This document shows positions 1 through 9,180 of a stretch of DNA of 64,000 nucleotides, in pieces. Source of the stretch: DALYLB01 sp033763135 (lineage in GTDB: Bacteria > Acidobacteriota > Blastocatellia > RBC074); assembly GCA_033763135.1 (NCBI GenBank), contig JANRKY010000184.1, forward strand, positions 42,230-106,229, in the 5' to 3' direction. The translations under genes and the position numbers were made by a program. Numbering within the stretch: the first letter of the stretch is position 1; every line of letters starts with the position of its first letter. The notes below the pieces were generated by a model. It was not told where the DNA came from and did not search any database. It worked only from the letters and a program-made list of their open reading frames with translations.

Positions 1-512
1 GGCAGCGCCATATCGGAAGCGGGCAGGGAGACGCTGTGCGGAAGAATCATATGCAGCCGGTTCTTCGGCACGCCGAACCGCTCGAAAAGCTCCACCAGCT
101 CGCGGTTGACGCCGATGATTCGATCGAACTGCCGGAAGATGAAGCCCCGCAGCGTGAACCGACCCGCCGTCTTTCCCTCCGGGGACTGCGGATACCCGCC
201 CGAATGAAAGGTGAGCACCGTCCTGCTCCGCGGCATGAGGCAGCAGGCCAGCCCCATCAGCAGCAGACGCAGCGAAAACGTTCCCCCGATATGCACGTGA
301 ATGATGTCGTATTGCAGGCGCAGCAGCAGCCGCAGCACCTCGATCGGGTTTGCCGGATAATGGACTCCTTCGTCCTTTCCCTCGCGAAACCGCGTCAGAT
401 TGATCACCGCGCAGGGAATGCCCCGGGCTTTCAGATAGTCACGAATCGCCACCAGATTGGTCTGGACCCCGCCATGTGGAGGAGGATAGGGTCCCATCAA
501 TAGCACTCTCAT
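1..512 (-). CDS. Glycosyltransferase family 4, N-terminal part (cut by window edge)
   Basis: Reading the minus strand from ATG at 512 gives about 170 residues with no stop before the window edge, so the 3' end is missing. The start has the GT-B glycosyltransferase N-terminal pattern MGPYPPPHGGVQTN, followed by an HVHIGG segment and the region DRIIGVNRELVELF, which fits the substrate-binding half of GT4 enzymes. The nucleotide-sugar half is outside the window. It lies 20 bp downstream of another GT4 gene in the same orientation, at the distal end of the exopolysaccharide locus. Its likely role is adding a sugar to the lipid-linked repeat unit on the cytoplasmic face. Donor and linkage cannot be told from this fragment. 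Confidence 0.8.
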   Translation of the reverse strand, partial: MRVLLMGPYPPPHGGVQTNLVAIRDYLKARGIPCAVINLTRFREGKDEGVHYPANPIEVLRLLLRLQYDIIHVHIGGTFSLRLLLMGLACCLMPRSRTVLTFHSGGYPQSPEGKTAGRFTLRGFIFRQFDRIIGVNRELVELFERFGVPKNRLHMILPHSVSLPASDMAL

Positions 513-532
513 AGTCAGCTCAGCAGTCCCCT

Positions 533-1750
533 TCACTGCATCAGGCTTTCGATCAGTCCGGGCAGCGCGAGGAGCATCCCGTTTCCCATGACCTTCTGCG
601 TCTGGAGCGCGGCGCTCCCGGCACGATTCAGCAGGCGATCGTAGAGCCGCTCGGTCTTGTCGAGCTGAGCCTGGGGCGTGAATTTCTGCTCGACAATGCG
701 CCGGCCTCGGCGCCCCATTTCGTTGGCTCGCTCGGGATCCCGCAGCAGCTCGATGACGCGGGCGGCCAGCAGGTCGGGCTGGGCGGGCGGCACCAGAAAT
801 CCCGTCTCTCCTTCGACGATCGCCTCGGCCGCGCCGCCGACGCGGGTCGCGACGACGGGGCGTTCGGCTCCCATGTATTCGAGAATGGAGTTCGAGAAGC
901 CCTCCGCGAGCGAACTCAGCACGCAGACATCGGAGATCGAAAGCAGCTCGGCCACGTTCTCGCAGCTTCCGAGAAAAAGCGCCTCCTTCTCCAGCCCCAG
1001 CTCTTTCGCGAACCCGCGCAGCTCCTCTCTGAGCTGCCCGTCGCCCGCAAGCGCGAATCGCGCGTTGGGCACGGCCTGGCGTATCTGCTGCGCGGCCCGG
1101 AGAAACGAGACGTGATCCTTCACCGGCTTGTGCATGTTGGCCACGATCGTGATGAACTGCAGTCCATTCTCCGCGGGGAGCTTCAGCAGGCGGAAGATAT
1201 CTTCGCGCGTGTGGCGCGACCGGACTCGCTCGGGCACGAAGCTGTTGTAGATCGTCTCGATCCGTTCACCCTGATGGCCCAGGCTGACGAGATGCTTGCG
1301 GACCATGTCCGCATTGACGACGATCGAGTGGGAGAGCTTGTAGACCTGCCGCTCGATCAGCTCCTGCGACGGCGTGCGGCACCCGGTCGTGTCGCGGCGC
1401 GACGCGATCCGCACCGGCACCCGCGCCATCCAGGCGCCCGTAATCCCGAAAATGTTGGTGTACAGATCGTGCGTGTGCACGATGTCGATCCGGAGTTTTC
1501 GCAGCAGACGGGCGAATCGATTGAGCTGCGCCGCGGTCGACGGGTGATAGAAGGTCTTCAACGGAAACGACGGGATCTCCGTGAGGCCGATCTCCCGCAG
1601 CTCCTGGCCCAGGTTCCCCTCCGCCTTCATGCAGGCCATGAAGACCTCATAGCGGGAATTCTCGATCAGCGATCGCGTGAGTTGCGCCGCCTGTCGCTCT
1701 GAGCCCGCCGCCCAAAAATTGTCGATCATGTGTAAAACTCTCGGCTTCAT
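533..1750 (-). CDS. Glycosyltransferase family 4
   Basis: The 405-residue protein has full GT4 length. The N-terminal half starts MKPRVLHMIDNFWAAGSERQ, with the glycine-rich loop replaced by AAGSE, and contains HTHDLYTNIFG. The C-terminal half has the GT4 donor-site signature: LSSLAEGFSNSILEYMG with the EGFSNSILE motif, then PVVATRVGGAAEAI and GFLVPP. No signal peptide or membrane segment is seen. It is a predicted cytosolic, retaining, nucleotide-sugar-dependent transferase building the repeat unit. It is the second-last gene of the locus in this window. AGGAAC lies upstream of the ATG. The sugar specificity is unknown. Confidence 0.88.
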   Translation of the reverse strand: MKPRVLHMIDNFWAAGSERQAAQLTRSLIENSRYEVFMACMKAEGNLGQELREIGLTEIPSFPLKTFYHPSTAAQLNRFARLLRKLRIDIVHTHDLYTNIFGITGAWMARVPVRIASRRDTTGCRTPSQELIERQVYKLSHSIVVNADMVRKHLVSLGHQGERIETIYNSFVPERVRSRHTREDIFRLLKLPAENGLQFITIVANMHKPVKDHVSFLRAAQQIRQAVPNARFALAGDGQLREELRGFAKELGLEKEALFLGSCENVAELLSISDVCVLSSLAEGFSNSILEYMGAERPVVATRVGGAAEAIVEGETGFLVPPAQPDLLAARVIELLRDPERANEMGRRGRRIVEQKFTPQAQLDKTERLYDRLLNRAGSAALQTQKVMGNGMLLALPGLIESLMQ

Positions 1751-1817
1751 TTACTTCATTGTTCCTTTCTTCGTTCTGGATGAGGTCCGAATTCAAGGCC
1801 GTTGGGGGAAGCAAAGC

Positions 1818-3239
1818 CTATTTGCCATTGGCTCGGGCGGCGTCATCGGCCGCGTCGCGCCATCCGACCGGGTGGATGACGGGCAGCGGGCCGGCGCCGT
1901 TGCGAAAGATCTCGGTGACGGGGCCCGCCTTCCAGGGGCCGCGAACGACGATCTCGGACGGGGAAAAGGTCGCGATCGGCCAGGAGAAGCGACTGAAAGC
2001 CTCTCGAACGATCGTCAGGCGTTCAGGGTTGTAGGCCAGCAGACGGGCGCCGACCCAGTCGATCGCCGCGGCGTTCTGCCCGGCCATGATCATCCCGAGC
2101 GGAAGAGGTTGCGGCTTCAACGGGCCGTCTCCCTGGCCGGCCACGACGGCGTCCACGATGTGGAGCGTCTGGCGCTGCGGGCGATCGGCCAGCGTTCCGT
2201 CGGTCCGGCCGTAGAGCAGAATTCGGTTGAGGTCCAGACAGGTTCGCCAGATGGTGTCGTTTCCGGACCACGAGCCTTCGAGGCCGAGTTCGTCTCCCAT
2301 GATCTTCAGCGCGCGCGCGAACGGTTTGCTGACCAGGGTCCAGGCTCGCGCCGCGGCGAGCGAGGTCGTCATGTTCTGCTGGTCGGAGGTGAACTCCAGT
2401 GCGCGCTTGAAGGGATTGGTGTCGGGATAACAGTCTCCGCCCGAGCCCGATCCGCCGAGGCGATGATGGGGCAGATACTCCTTGTTACCATTGATGCCGA
2501 TCAGATTCTTGAGCGCGCAGGTGATTCCCGCCTTCTTGTGCGTCTTCAGTTTGGGCAGGTTGATCACGACGTCCGCCTCGATGATCTCCCGGGCGACGAG
2601 GAACTGATGGCGTCCCGGCGCGTGCGTCTTCGCGAGCAGGCGCGGATCGTAGCAGGTCACGCGGAACGATCCCTGATCGTCGGTGATCGGTTCGAGCAGG
2701 CTCCTGGCGCCCAGATCGAAGAGGATGAAATTGTTCTCGGACTGCCGGCTCTCCTCCGCCATTCGCACCCCGTCGACGAAGACGCAGGTCGTCCGGCGAA
2801 AGTCGCGGATCCCCTTGAAGCGCGGCTCCGCGCTCTTCAGCCGGTCGGACCATTCGCCGAGCCCGCTCGCCTTCATCAGATGATCGAAATCGCAGCCCTG
2901 CACGGGCGCGTCTCCGACGGTGACCGCCGACGGATCGGCCTGCAGTACGGCCTCGACCACGGCCCGGATGAGCGAGGTATGCGTCACCAGCGGCTCGATG
3001 CCCCAGGGCCCCTCGTTCTCATGCAGCACGAGATTGGGCTTGATCAGGACGCGGGCCCCGCGCGGAATCACCTTTCCAAACAGGCCGCGATCCTCCTCCG
3101 ACCACTCCAGTTCCTCCGCGACGCGCTTGAGGGCCGCTTCCACCGGGCCGCCCGACGATTTTCCGTCCCCGTACGAGGCGGTCGGCAGCGCCGCTATCGC
3201 CACCCGCGGATCACGCAGCATTGTTCTGTCCGGCTCCAT
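1818..3239 (-). CDS. DUF362 domain protein
   Basis: The 473-residue protein starts at ATG 3239, which overlaps the stop of the upstream gene in a TAATG junction, so translation is probably coupled. It carries the DUF362 core: RGARVLIKPNLV near residue 55, VTHTSLIRAVVEAV and VGDAPVQGCDFD, then the conserved NLPKLKTHKKAGIT and CALKNLIGINGNKEYLPHH stretch. Conserved Asp, Lys and His residues suggest a metal or phosphate ligand role, but the activity of DUF362 is not established. No attached ferredoxin domain is seen, unlike some family members. Its place between a CapK-like enzyme and glycosyltransferases suggests modification of the exported polymer. The same reading frame stays open upstream to 4604, but that stretch lies opposite the CapK-like gene and is not coding. 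Confidence 0.82.
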   Translation of the reverse strand: MEPDRTMLRDPRVAIAALPTASYGDGKSSGGPVEAALKRVAEELEWSEEDRGLFGKVIPRGARVLIKPNLVLHENEGPWGIEPLVTHTSLIRAVVEAVLQADPSAVTVGDAPVQGCDFDHLMKASGLGEWSDRLKSAEPRFKGIRDFRRTTCVFVDGVRMAEESRQSENNFILFDLGARSLLEPITDDQGSFRVTCYDPRLLAKTHAPGRHQFLVAREIIEADVVINLPKLKTHKKAGITCALKNLIGINGNKEYLPHHRLGGSGSGGDCYPDTNPFKRALEFTSDQQNMTTSLAAARAWTLVSKPFARALKIMGDELGLEGSWSGNDTIWRTCLDLNRILLYGRTDGTLADRPQRQTLHIVDAVVAGQGDGPLKPQPLPLGMIMAGQNAAAIDWVGARLLAYNPERLTIVREAFSRFSWPIATFSPSEIVVRGPWKAGPVTEIFRNGAGPLPVIHPVGWRDAADDAARANGK

Positions 3240-4633
3240 TATTGCTCTTCTCCTTTTGTGATTTTCACCTTGCTCACGACGGGCCGCCATTTGTTGGCGA
3301 TCGTCCGCGGGACCTTCTCCACCAGGTCGATCCGCACGTCGAGCCCGGGCAGGTTGGATGTGACGATGTGTTCGATCTGCCGCCGGCTCTCGTCGCCGAA
3401 GCCGCTCTTGGGGACGATCATCAACTGGACGGAATAGTCCGGCTCCTGCAGCAGCATGAACTCCCGGACCGGATGGTCCTTCATCATATGCGGGAACTCG
3501 ATGCCATGAATCCATCGCCCATCCGGAAGCCAGACGCCGTCCGTCACGCGCCCCACGACCTCGTGGAGCGTGAAGGTCGGATGGCCGGGGCGGCTTCCGT
3601 CGGGGAAGCGCCCGACATCGTCGATTCGATAGCGGATCATCGGCATTCCATCCGCGTGCAGCTTCGTGATGAGAATCGAGGAGGTCGGCCCCTCTCCCTC
3701 CGGTTCGAGCAGCAGATCGGCCCAGTCGATCTCGAAATCGAGCGAGGCCGCCGGATTCATCTGATAGCCGATATAGCCGATGTCCCGGCTTCCGTACCGC
3801 TCGTGAACGGGGCGGCCGAAGGCCTTCTCGATCGCCTTGCGATGCTGCGGGATCAGCTTCTCCGCGCCCGTGATCAGGCATTTCGTCGGATAGTTCGGCT
3901 TGTAGCCGCGCTCCAGAATGTATTCCGCGAGATGGCCGAGGGCGGCCGCATAGGCGACGATGCAGGTCGGCCGCCAGCGCTCGAACTCCTGGTGATAGCT
4001 CTCGAAGACTTCCGGCGAGAGCCGGAAGCAGTTGAACATCTTCGAATTGTTGATGAAGTGATGCATCCGCGCGCGCAGCGTGTCGGTGGCGTGCACATCC
4101 AGGTGATGGCCCCAGAAATAGCCCATCCGCGTGCCGAGCGGCATGCCGAGCCGCTGCAGAAAGGACTCGCCCGCGCTTTCGCGCCACCCGGTCTCTTCCG
4201 GCCCCATCCAGATCTCGGTCGGCGTCCCGCTCGATCCGCCCGTCGCGTCCCGGTGCAGCTGCTCGCGCGGAATCGCCGTCGTGACCAGCCGCATGCCGGC
4301 CTGCTGAACATCCTCCCGCCCCAGCGGCGGAAGCTTCGCGAAATCCTCGAAGGTGAAGTCGGTATAGGGATCGAAGCCGATTCGGTCGAACTGCTCCTGA
4401 TAATACGCGGTCTCTCGATAGGCGCGGCGCAGCGTGAACCGAAGCCGCTGCAGCATCCATTCGCGCTTCCGGTCGGCGCTCCAGCCCGCCGCCTCCCGGC
4501 GGAAGCGCAGCGCGTCGAAGAAGGTCGACCGCACCTGCCGCACCGACGACTTCGTCATCTGAAAAAGATACAACGAGGGCACGAGCGCCTTGATAGACAG
4601 CCAATCCCGGGTTGCTCTTGCCAAATTCTCCAT
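3239..4633 (-). CDS. PaaK/CapK-like adenylate-forming enzyme
   Basis: The 464-residue protein resembles phenylacetate-CoA ligase (PaaK) and the CapK group found in capsule loci. The AMP-binding motif is ATGGSSGTP (about residue 130). Further family features are VHERYGSRDIGYIGYQ, the motif ITKLHADGMPMIRYRIDD and the C-terminal VPRTIANKWRPVVSKVK. CapK-like proteins are thought to activate a carboxylate as an adenylate, possibly to acylate or otherwise modify a polysaccharide, but their substrate is generally unknown. ATG at 4633 is chosen because GGAG lies about 8 bp upstream. The frame remains open further upstream without a better start. It overlaps the downstream DUF362 gene by one base. The two are likely to work together. 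Confidence 0.85.
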   Translation of the reverse strand: MENLARATRDWLSIKALVPSLYLFQMTKSSVRQVRSTFFDALRFRREAAGWSADRKREWMLQRLRFTLRRAYRETAYYQEQFDRIGFDPYTDFTFEDFAKLPPLGREDVQQAGMRLVTTAIPREQLHRDATGGSSGTPTEIWMGPEETGWRESAGESFLQRLGMPLGTRMGYFWGHHLDVHATDTLRARMHHFINNSKMFNCFRLSPEVFESYHQEFERWRPTCIVAYAAALGHLAEYILERGYKPNYPTKCLITGAEKLIPQHRKAIEKAFGRPVHERYGSRDIGYIGYQMNPAASLDFEIDWADLLLEPEGEGPTSSILITKLHADGMPMIRYRIDDVGRFPDGSRPGHPTFTLHEVVGRVTDGVWLPDGRWIHGIEFPHMMKDHPVREFMLLQEPDYSVQLMIVPKSGFGDESRRQIEHIVTSNLPGLDVRIDLVEKVPRTIANKWRPVVSKVKITKGEEQ

Positions 4634-4677
4634 ACCGAACTCCAATCTGATTCTGTTGCTGATATTGCCTGCGCCTC

Positions 4678-6105
4678 TCAGTTCGTGTCGGAAAGCCGGT
4701 ACGATTTCCAGAGAGCCCCGCGGGATGACGACGCGGGTTGAGGTGCGACTGTCAGGCCTGTGGCCTCCGCGGGAACCCCGCCGGCCTCGGCCCTGTAAAT
4801 GCGTCGCAGCGCGACCGCGTACGCGACGCTGAAATAGAGATACGGGAAATACTGCACCGACCCGAAGAAGCCATAGATGAGATAGGCCGCCAGGGATGCC
4901 TGGAAGCAGATGCTCATGATGTGGATCTCCCGGTCGGGGCGAAGGCCTCCCTCGACAGTCTCGTTTTCGATCTTTCGCAGAAAAAGGATGGGGCCGAAGA
5001 TCAGGACCAGATAGGCGATCAGCCCGATCACGCCCAGTTCGGCCGACGTTTCGAGAAACGAGTTGTGGGCGACCTTTTCGTGGAACGAATAGATGTGAAA
5101 GTTGCCCATGCCGATCCCGACGACGGATCGCTTGACCGCCAGGTCGGCCGCGACCTTCATCAGCTGCTGCCGCTCCTGCGCCGAATTGGTCTGATCCGTT
5201 TCGGGATTGAAGATCGTCGAGATGCGGGTGCGATAGGCGCCCGGGAGCGCCGCGAAAATCACTACGCTCATTACGGCCGCTCCCACGACGATGCGCAGGC
5301 GATAGGCGCGGCCGACCTTCCAGACGATCGTGCCGAGAGCCAGCACCAGTCCCAGGAAGCCGCTTCGCGAGAAGGTGAACAGGACCGAGAAGGCCGTGAC
5401 AACGACGCAGACCAGCGCGAACGCCCGGACCCATCCCTTTCTCGTCAGCAGGACGAAGACGGCCAGCGGCAGCATCAGGTCGAGAACGCATGCCAGATCG
5501 TTCGGATTTTCGAGCTGGGTCCCCCATCCCTTGATTCGCTCCACCTCCTGACCGGTGCGGGACAGAAAGGTCTTCGCCGCGCTGGCCGCGTACAGGAATT
5601 CACTGATGACCATCGCAAACAGAAACTGGCGGAGCCGGGGCCGCGTGTCGATCAGATTCGTCATCAGGATGAAGATGATCAGCAGCGTGACGAACGTGTC
5701 CACGAGAACCTCGATGCTGTCCCCGGGAGAGGCGGCGAGCGGCGTCAGCAGCAGGCCCATGCCTCCCATGACCATCATCATCTTCAATTCGAGCGTCCAC
5801 CGCACCAGCTTCTCGCCGGCGCTGTGCTTGGCCAGGATGTAGCTGATGATCGTTCCCGCGGCGACGATCTTGAGCAGCGGGACCACGCCGAACACCGCGG
5901 GCACGACCTCCTGCGGTCGAACGAAGATCAGCAGCATGATCAGAAAGACGCCGCCATAGGCGACCGGGAATTTTCCGCGGGACTCTTCGACTTGCAGCGC
6001 GCCGGGCTGGCGCAGAAAGGCCATGCCCTCGGACGTCGTCCGGCGCTTGAACAGCATGCTGGACTGCGTCTTCGCTTTCTCGGTTGTTCGGTTCCAACGC
6101 TTCAT
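4678..6105 (-). CDS. O-antigen ligase/polymerase family membrane protein (Wzy-like)
   Basis: The 475-residue protein is hydrophobic, with roughly a dozen predicted membrane spans. It has the features of the O-antigen ligase/Wzy_C family. The first is a periplasmic-loop region with SRSGFLGLVLALG. The second is VVGIGMGNFHIYSFHEKVAHNSF, where the H-NS-x-x-E pattern is typical of the ligase or polymerase active loop; it is followed by LETSAELGVIGLI. In a Wzx/Wzy locus such a protein polymerises the flipped repeat unit at the periplasmic face. Start ATG 6105 has GGAG 8 bp upstream. It lies between the flippase and the CapK-like gene in the same orientation. Whether it is a polymerase or a ligase cannot be decided here. 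Confidence 0.85.
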   Translation of the reverse strand: MKRWNRTTEKAKTQSSMLFKRRTTSEGMAFLRQPGALQVEESRGKFPVAYGGVFLIMLLIFVRPQEVVPAVFGVVPLLKIVAAGTIISYILAKHSAGEKLVRWTLELKMMMVMGGMGLLLTPLAASPGDSIEVLVDTFVTLLIIFILMTNLIDTRPRLRQFLFAMVISEFLYAASAAKTFLSRTGQEVERIKGWGTQLENPNDLACVLDLMLPLAVFVLLTRKGWVRAFALVCVVVTAFSVLFTFSRSGFLGLVLALGTIVWKVGRAYRLRIVVGAAVMSVVIFAALPGAYRTRISTIFNPETDQTNSAQERQQLMKVAADLAVKRSVVGIGMGNFHIYSFHEKVAHNSFLETSAELGVIGLIAYLVLIFGPILFLRKIENETVEGGLRPDREIHIMSICFQASLAAYLIYGFFGSVQYFPYLYFSVAYAVALRRIYRAEAGGVPAEATGLTVAPQPASSSRGALWKSYRLSDTN

Positions 6106-6142
6106 GACTATCGCTCCAGGCAGCGGGGCACTTCATCCGCGC

Positions 6143-7699
6143 TCAATAACTGTTCTCCGGGATTTGCGCTTTTCCTCGCAGCTTCATCACCTTGTTCAGA
6201 ACCATCTCCCATTCCTCGTTCGTGGCGATGCGCAGTGCGAGAAAGGCGGTCAGATAGGCGGCGCCGAAGATCGCGCCGCAGGTCATCAGCAGCCAGAGAG
6301 CCTTCATCTCGAACGGCAGCAGGGCGTGCCGGGCTGCAAGGGTCACGACGCCGGCGATGGCCGACGCGACGGCGATCTTGCCGATATCCTTCAACAACGA
6401 AAGGTCGCGCCGCTCGACCCCGAGCACGCGCGCCGATTGATAGAGCGTGAGCATGTTCTCGATGACATAGACGCCGATCACCGTTCCCACGACGTGGCGC
6501 AGATCGCCGCCCTTCGTCGCGAGCCAGAGGCCGCCCGCCAGAATGAAAAAGAAGGTGACGCGCATCTTCGTGATGAACCGCCCCACTTCGACGAAGGCGC
6601 GCGCGATCGAGTCGAGCGGCGTGATCGAAAACGGCAGAAGCGTCGAATAGATCAGAAAGATCGGCACGCTGGCCAGATAGGCGTCCGTGAAGAGGGCGAC
6701 GATGAACTCCCGGCTCATCACCATGAGCCCCGCATAGAAGGGGAACATGACGATCGCCATTCCCCGCATCGCGCCGGCCGTCAGACGGATGATCTCGCGC
6801 TTGTCTCCGACGCTCTGCAGATAACTGACGCGGGGCAGCATCACCGAGGCGACCGACTCCGCCAGAATTCCCGCCAGCGGAAGCTGAAAGACGCCCACCG
6901 CATAGATCGCGAATCCGGCCTGTCCGAAATGATGCGAGACGAAATAGTTGTGCATGTCCGTCTGCAGCGCCCAGATCAGCACCGACACAGCATAGGGCGC
7001 GGCATAGCCGATCTGCCGCTTCAGCATGTCCCAGTCGAAGCTGCGCCAGAATCCCGGAAAGCACTTGTGCAGATACTGGAAGAGAATTCCCGTCTGCAGA
7101 ATTCCCTGAAACAGCGCGGCGTAGAGAAGCGAGCGAACGGTGCCCAGCAGAAGCGCCGCGCCCAGCAGAAGCACGGCCTTCGTAAACTGCGCCAGAATGA
7201 TGAAAAAGGTGGCTCGCTTCGTCTCCTGGTTCGCCACCGCGATCGATTCCAGAAACGAGGAGAAGAGCCAGGTGAAGACGACCGTGCTGATCAGCGGCGA
7301 GAGCGAGACGATCTGCGCCCGCATCTGCGGGTCCTGCGCGGCGACCTGTTCGCTGACCAGCAGATTGGCCAGAAGTTGCGGAAACATCACGATCGCCAGC
7401 AGTGCGGCGCCGCCGATGACCACGTTGTAGAGAAGAATATTGAAGATGACGGCCGGTTTTCGCTGCTTTTCGCGCGGGAGAAAATAGAAGGCGCTCATCC
7501 CGAACCCGAGCGGGAGCAGCGTGATCGATGTCGAGACGACGAGAAAGGCCTGTTTATACAGGCCGTAATTGGCCTGGCTCAGGCGCCTCACCAACAGCAG
7601 GGGCAGGGCGATGTTCAGCGCGAAGGCCATCACCTTCGCGAACATGATCGAAGCCGCGCCCGAGGTCAGTGACTCTGTCTTTTGCTCTTCCGATTTCAT
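6143..7699 (-). CDS. Oligosaccharide flippase, Wzx/MATE-like
   Basis: The 518-residue integral membrane protein has about 12-14 hydrophobic segments and belongs to the MVF/polysaccharide transporter superfamily. The N-terminus GAASIMFAKVMAFALNIALP and the following LLVRRLSQANYGLYKQA are typical of Wzx/RfbX-like flippases, in which the G-Y-G-x-Y-x-x motif ends the first helix hairpin. It would move the undecaprenyl-pyrophosphate-linked repeat unit across the inner membrane. It is 38 bp from the Wzy-like gene downstream and 81 bp from the sugar dehydrogenase upstream. An 8-bp inverted repeat (7736-7743/7757-7764) lies in the upstream gap without a T tract. Confidence in the family is high. The substrate is unknown. 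Confidence 0.87.
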   Translation of the reverse strand: MKSEEQKTESLTSGAASIMFAKVMAFALNIALPLLLVRRLSQANYGLYKQAFLVVSTSITLLPLGFGMSAFYFLPREKQRKPAVIFNILLYNVVIGGAALLAIVMFPQLLANLLVSEQVAAQDPQMRAQIVSLSPLISTVVFTWLFSSFLESIAVANQETKRATFFIILAQFTKAVLLLGAALLLGTVRSLLYAALFQGILQTGILFQYLHKCFPGFWRSFDWDMLKRQIGYAAPYAVSVLIWALQTDMHNYFVSHHFGQAGFAIYAVGVFQLPLAGILAESVASVMLPRVSYLQSVGDKREIIRLTAGAMRGMAIVMFPFYAGLMVMSREFIVALFTDAYLASVPIFLIYSTLLPFSITPLDSIARAFVEVGRFITKMRVTFFFILAGGLWLATKGGDLRHVVGTVIGVYVIENMLTLYQSARVLGVERRDLSLLKDIGKIAVASAIAGVVTLAARHALLPFEMKALWLLMTCGAIFGAAYLTAFLALRIATNEEWEMVLNKVMKLRGKAQIPENSY

Positions 7700-7780
7700 T
7701 CAACTCTTTCAGGCCTTCGTTGGACGGAGGCGGTGGGGCGGGACCCGCGAATGCGATCCCGCCCGTGTGAGGGACGCTTC

Positions 7781-9094
7781 TTACCAGCAGATGCCCTGAT
7801 AGCTCTCGCGGGCGGTCTCCGGTTCGAGCAGCCGCACGAGGTCGAGGACGACCTGGCCGTTGCCAAGCTGTTCGACCGCGGCGCGGCACTCCTCGTCGCG
7901 CTTTCCGATGATGACCACCTCGGCATTCTGGAGCACCTCCTGGAGATCCTTCCGCATCAGGGAGGAGATGTGCGGGATCTCGTTCTCGATGAACTCCTTG
8001 TTGGCGCCGAAGAGACGGGCCAGTTCCACCTCGCGATCATAGATCTCCAGCTTGAGCCCCTTGCCGATCATTCGCTCGACGAGCGTCACCAGCGGGCTTT
8101 CGCGAAGGTCGTCCGTGTTGGGCTTGAAGCTCAGGCCGAGCACGCCGATCTTCTTCTTGCCGGTGCGCAGCACCATCTCCAGCGCGCGCTCGATCTGATG
8201 CTGGTTGCTCGCCAGGATCGAATTGAGCATGGGGATGTTGACGTCCATCTCCTTCGCCTTGTGGCTGAGCGCCCGCAGATCCTTCGGCAGACACGAGCCC
8301 CCGAAGGCGAAGCCGGGCTTGAGATAGTACGGCGAGAGGTTCAGCTTCGTGTCGTGGCAGAAGACCTCCATCACGCGATGGCTGTCCACGCCGACCGACT
8401 TGGCGATCATTCCGATCTCGTTCGCGAACGTCACCTTCAGCGCATGAAACGTGTTGCACGCGTACTTGACCATCTCGGCTTCCTTGATCCGGACGCAGAG
8501 CACCTCGGCGTCGATGTTCGCATAGAGCCTGCGCAGCGGGCCCGCGGCGTCTTCGTCATCGGCGCCGATCAGCGTGAAGGGCGGATGATTGAAGTCGTGG
8601 ATCGAGGCGCCCTCGCGGAGAAATTCCGGGTTGATGGCCACGCCGAAATCGCGCCCCGCGCGCTTTCCCGAATAGACTTCGAGAGTGGGAATGACCGTCG
8701 TGGCGATCGTGCCGGGGAGCATCGTGCTTCGGATGACGATGATGTGATAGCCGGTCTTGGCGCCCAGGGCCGCGCCGATCTCCTGGCAGACGCGTTTGAT
8801 GTAGCTCAGGTCGAGGCTGCCGTTCTGGTTGCTCGGCGTGCCGACGCAGACCAGCGAGATGTCGGTCTCGGCGACCGCGCCCGCGACATCCGTGGTTGCC
8901 CGCAGATGCTGCTTCTGAACGGCCCCGGCGATCATCTCCTGAACGCCCGGCTCGACGACGGGGCTGAGCCCCTTGTTGATGATCTCGACCTTCAGCGGAT
9001 TGACATCCACGCCGATCACATCATGTCCTGCGTCGGCAAAACAGGCCGCGGACACGCAACCGACATAACCCAAACCAAAGATGCTCAGTTTCAT
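7781..9094 (-). CDS. Nucleotide-sugar 6-dehydrogenase, GDP-mannose dehydrogenase (AlgD)-like
   Basis: The 437-residue protein has the NAD-binding motif GLGYVG at the N-terminus (MKLSIFGLGYVGCVSAACFA) and the central helix motif EMVKYACNTFHALKVTFANE. The catalytic Cys motif is GFAFGGSCLPKDLRAL. The C-terminal domain contains LSFKPNTDDLRESPLV and GANKEFIENEIPHI, both closer to GDP-mannose dehydrogenase AlgD than to typical UDP-glucose dehydrogenase. It would oxidise a GDP- or UDP-hexose to the uronate, giving an acidic sugar for the polymer. An acidic polymer fits the heparinase/alginate-lyase-like gene two genes upstream. CAGGAG precedes the ATG by 8 bp. The choice of GDP-mannose over UDP-glucose is a sequence-similarity judgement. 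Confidence 0.85.
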   Translation of the reverse strand: MKLSIFGLGYVGCVSAACFADAGHDVIGVDVNPLKVEIINKGLSPVVEPGVQEMIAGAVQKQHLRATTDVAGAVAETDISLVCVGTPSNQNGSLDLSYIKRVCQEIGAALGAKTGYHIIVIRSTMLPGTIATTVIPTLEVYSGKRAGRDFGVAINPEFLREGASIHDFNHPPFTLIGADDEDAAGPLRRLYANIDAEVLCVRIKEAEMVKYACNTFHALKVTFANEIGMIAKSVGVDSHRVMEVFCHDTKLNLSPYYLKPGFAFGGSCLPKDLRALSHKAKEMDVNIPMLNSILASNQHQIERALEMVLRTGKKKIGVLGLSFKPNTDDLRESPLVTLVERMIGKGLKLEIYDREVELARLFGANKEFIENEIPHISSLMRKDLQEVLQNAEVVIIGKRDEECRAAVEQLGNGQVVLDLVRLLEPETARESYQGICW

Positions 9095-9180
9095 TTGTTC
9101 AACTCCTGATAGATGACGATATTTTTACGATCCCGAAACGCCCCAGGGCTACCAGAGCAGATTGATGGGCAACGGGGGAA

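Noticed and set aside
3240..4604. Extension of the DUF362 reading frame to a protein of over 900 residues
   Set aside because: The extra part lies opposite and out of frame with the well-recognised CapK-like gene and has no family signal. The TAATG junction marks the true start at 3239.
7736..7764. Hairpin GGGCGGGA/TCCCGCCC before the flippase gene as a terminator
   Set aside because: No T tract follows on either strand and it lies inside a co-directional gene row.
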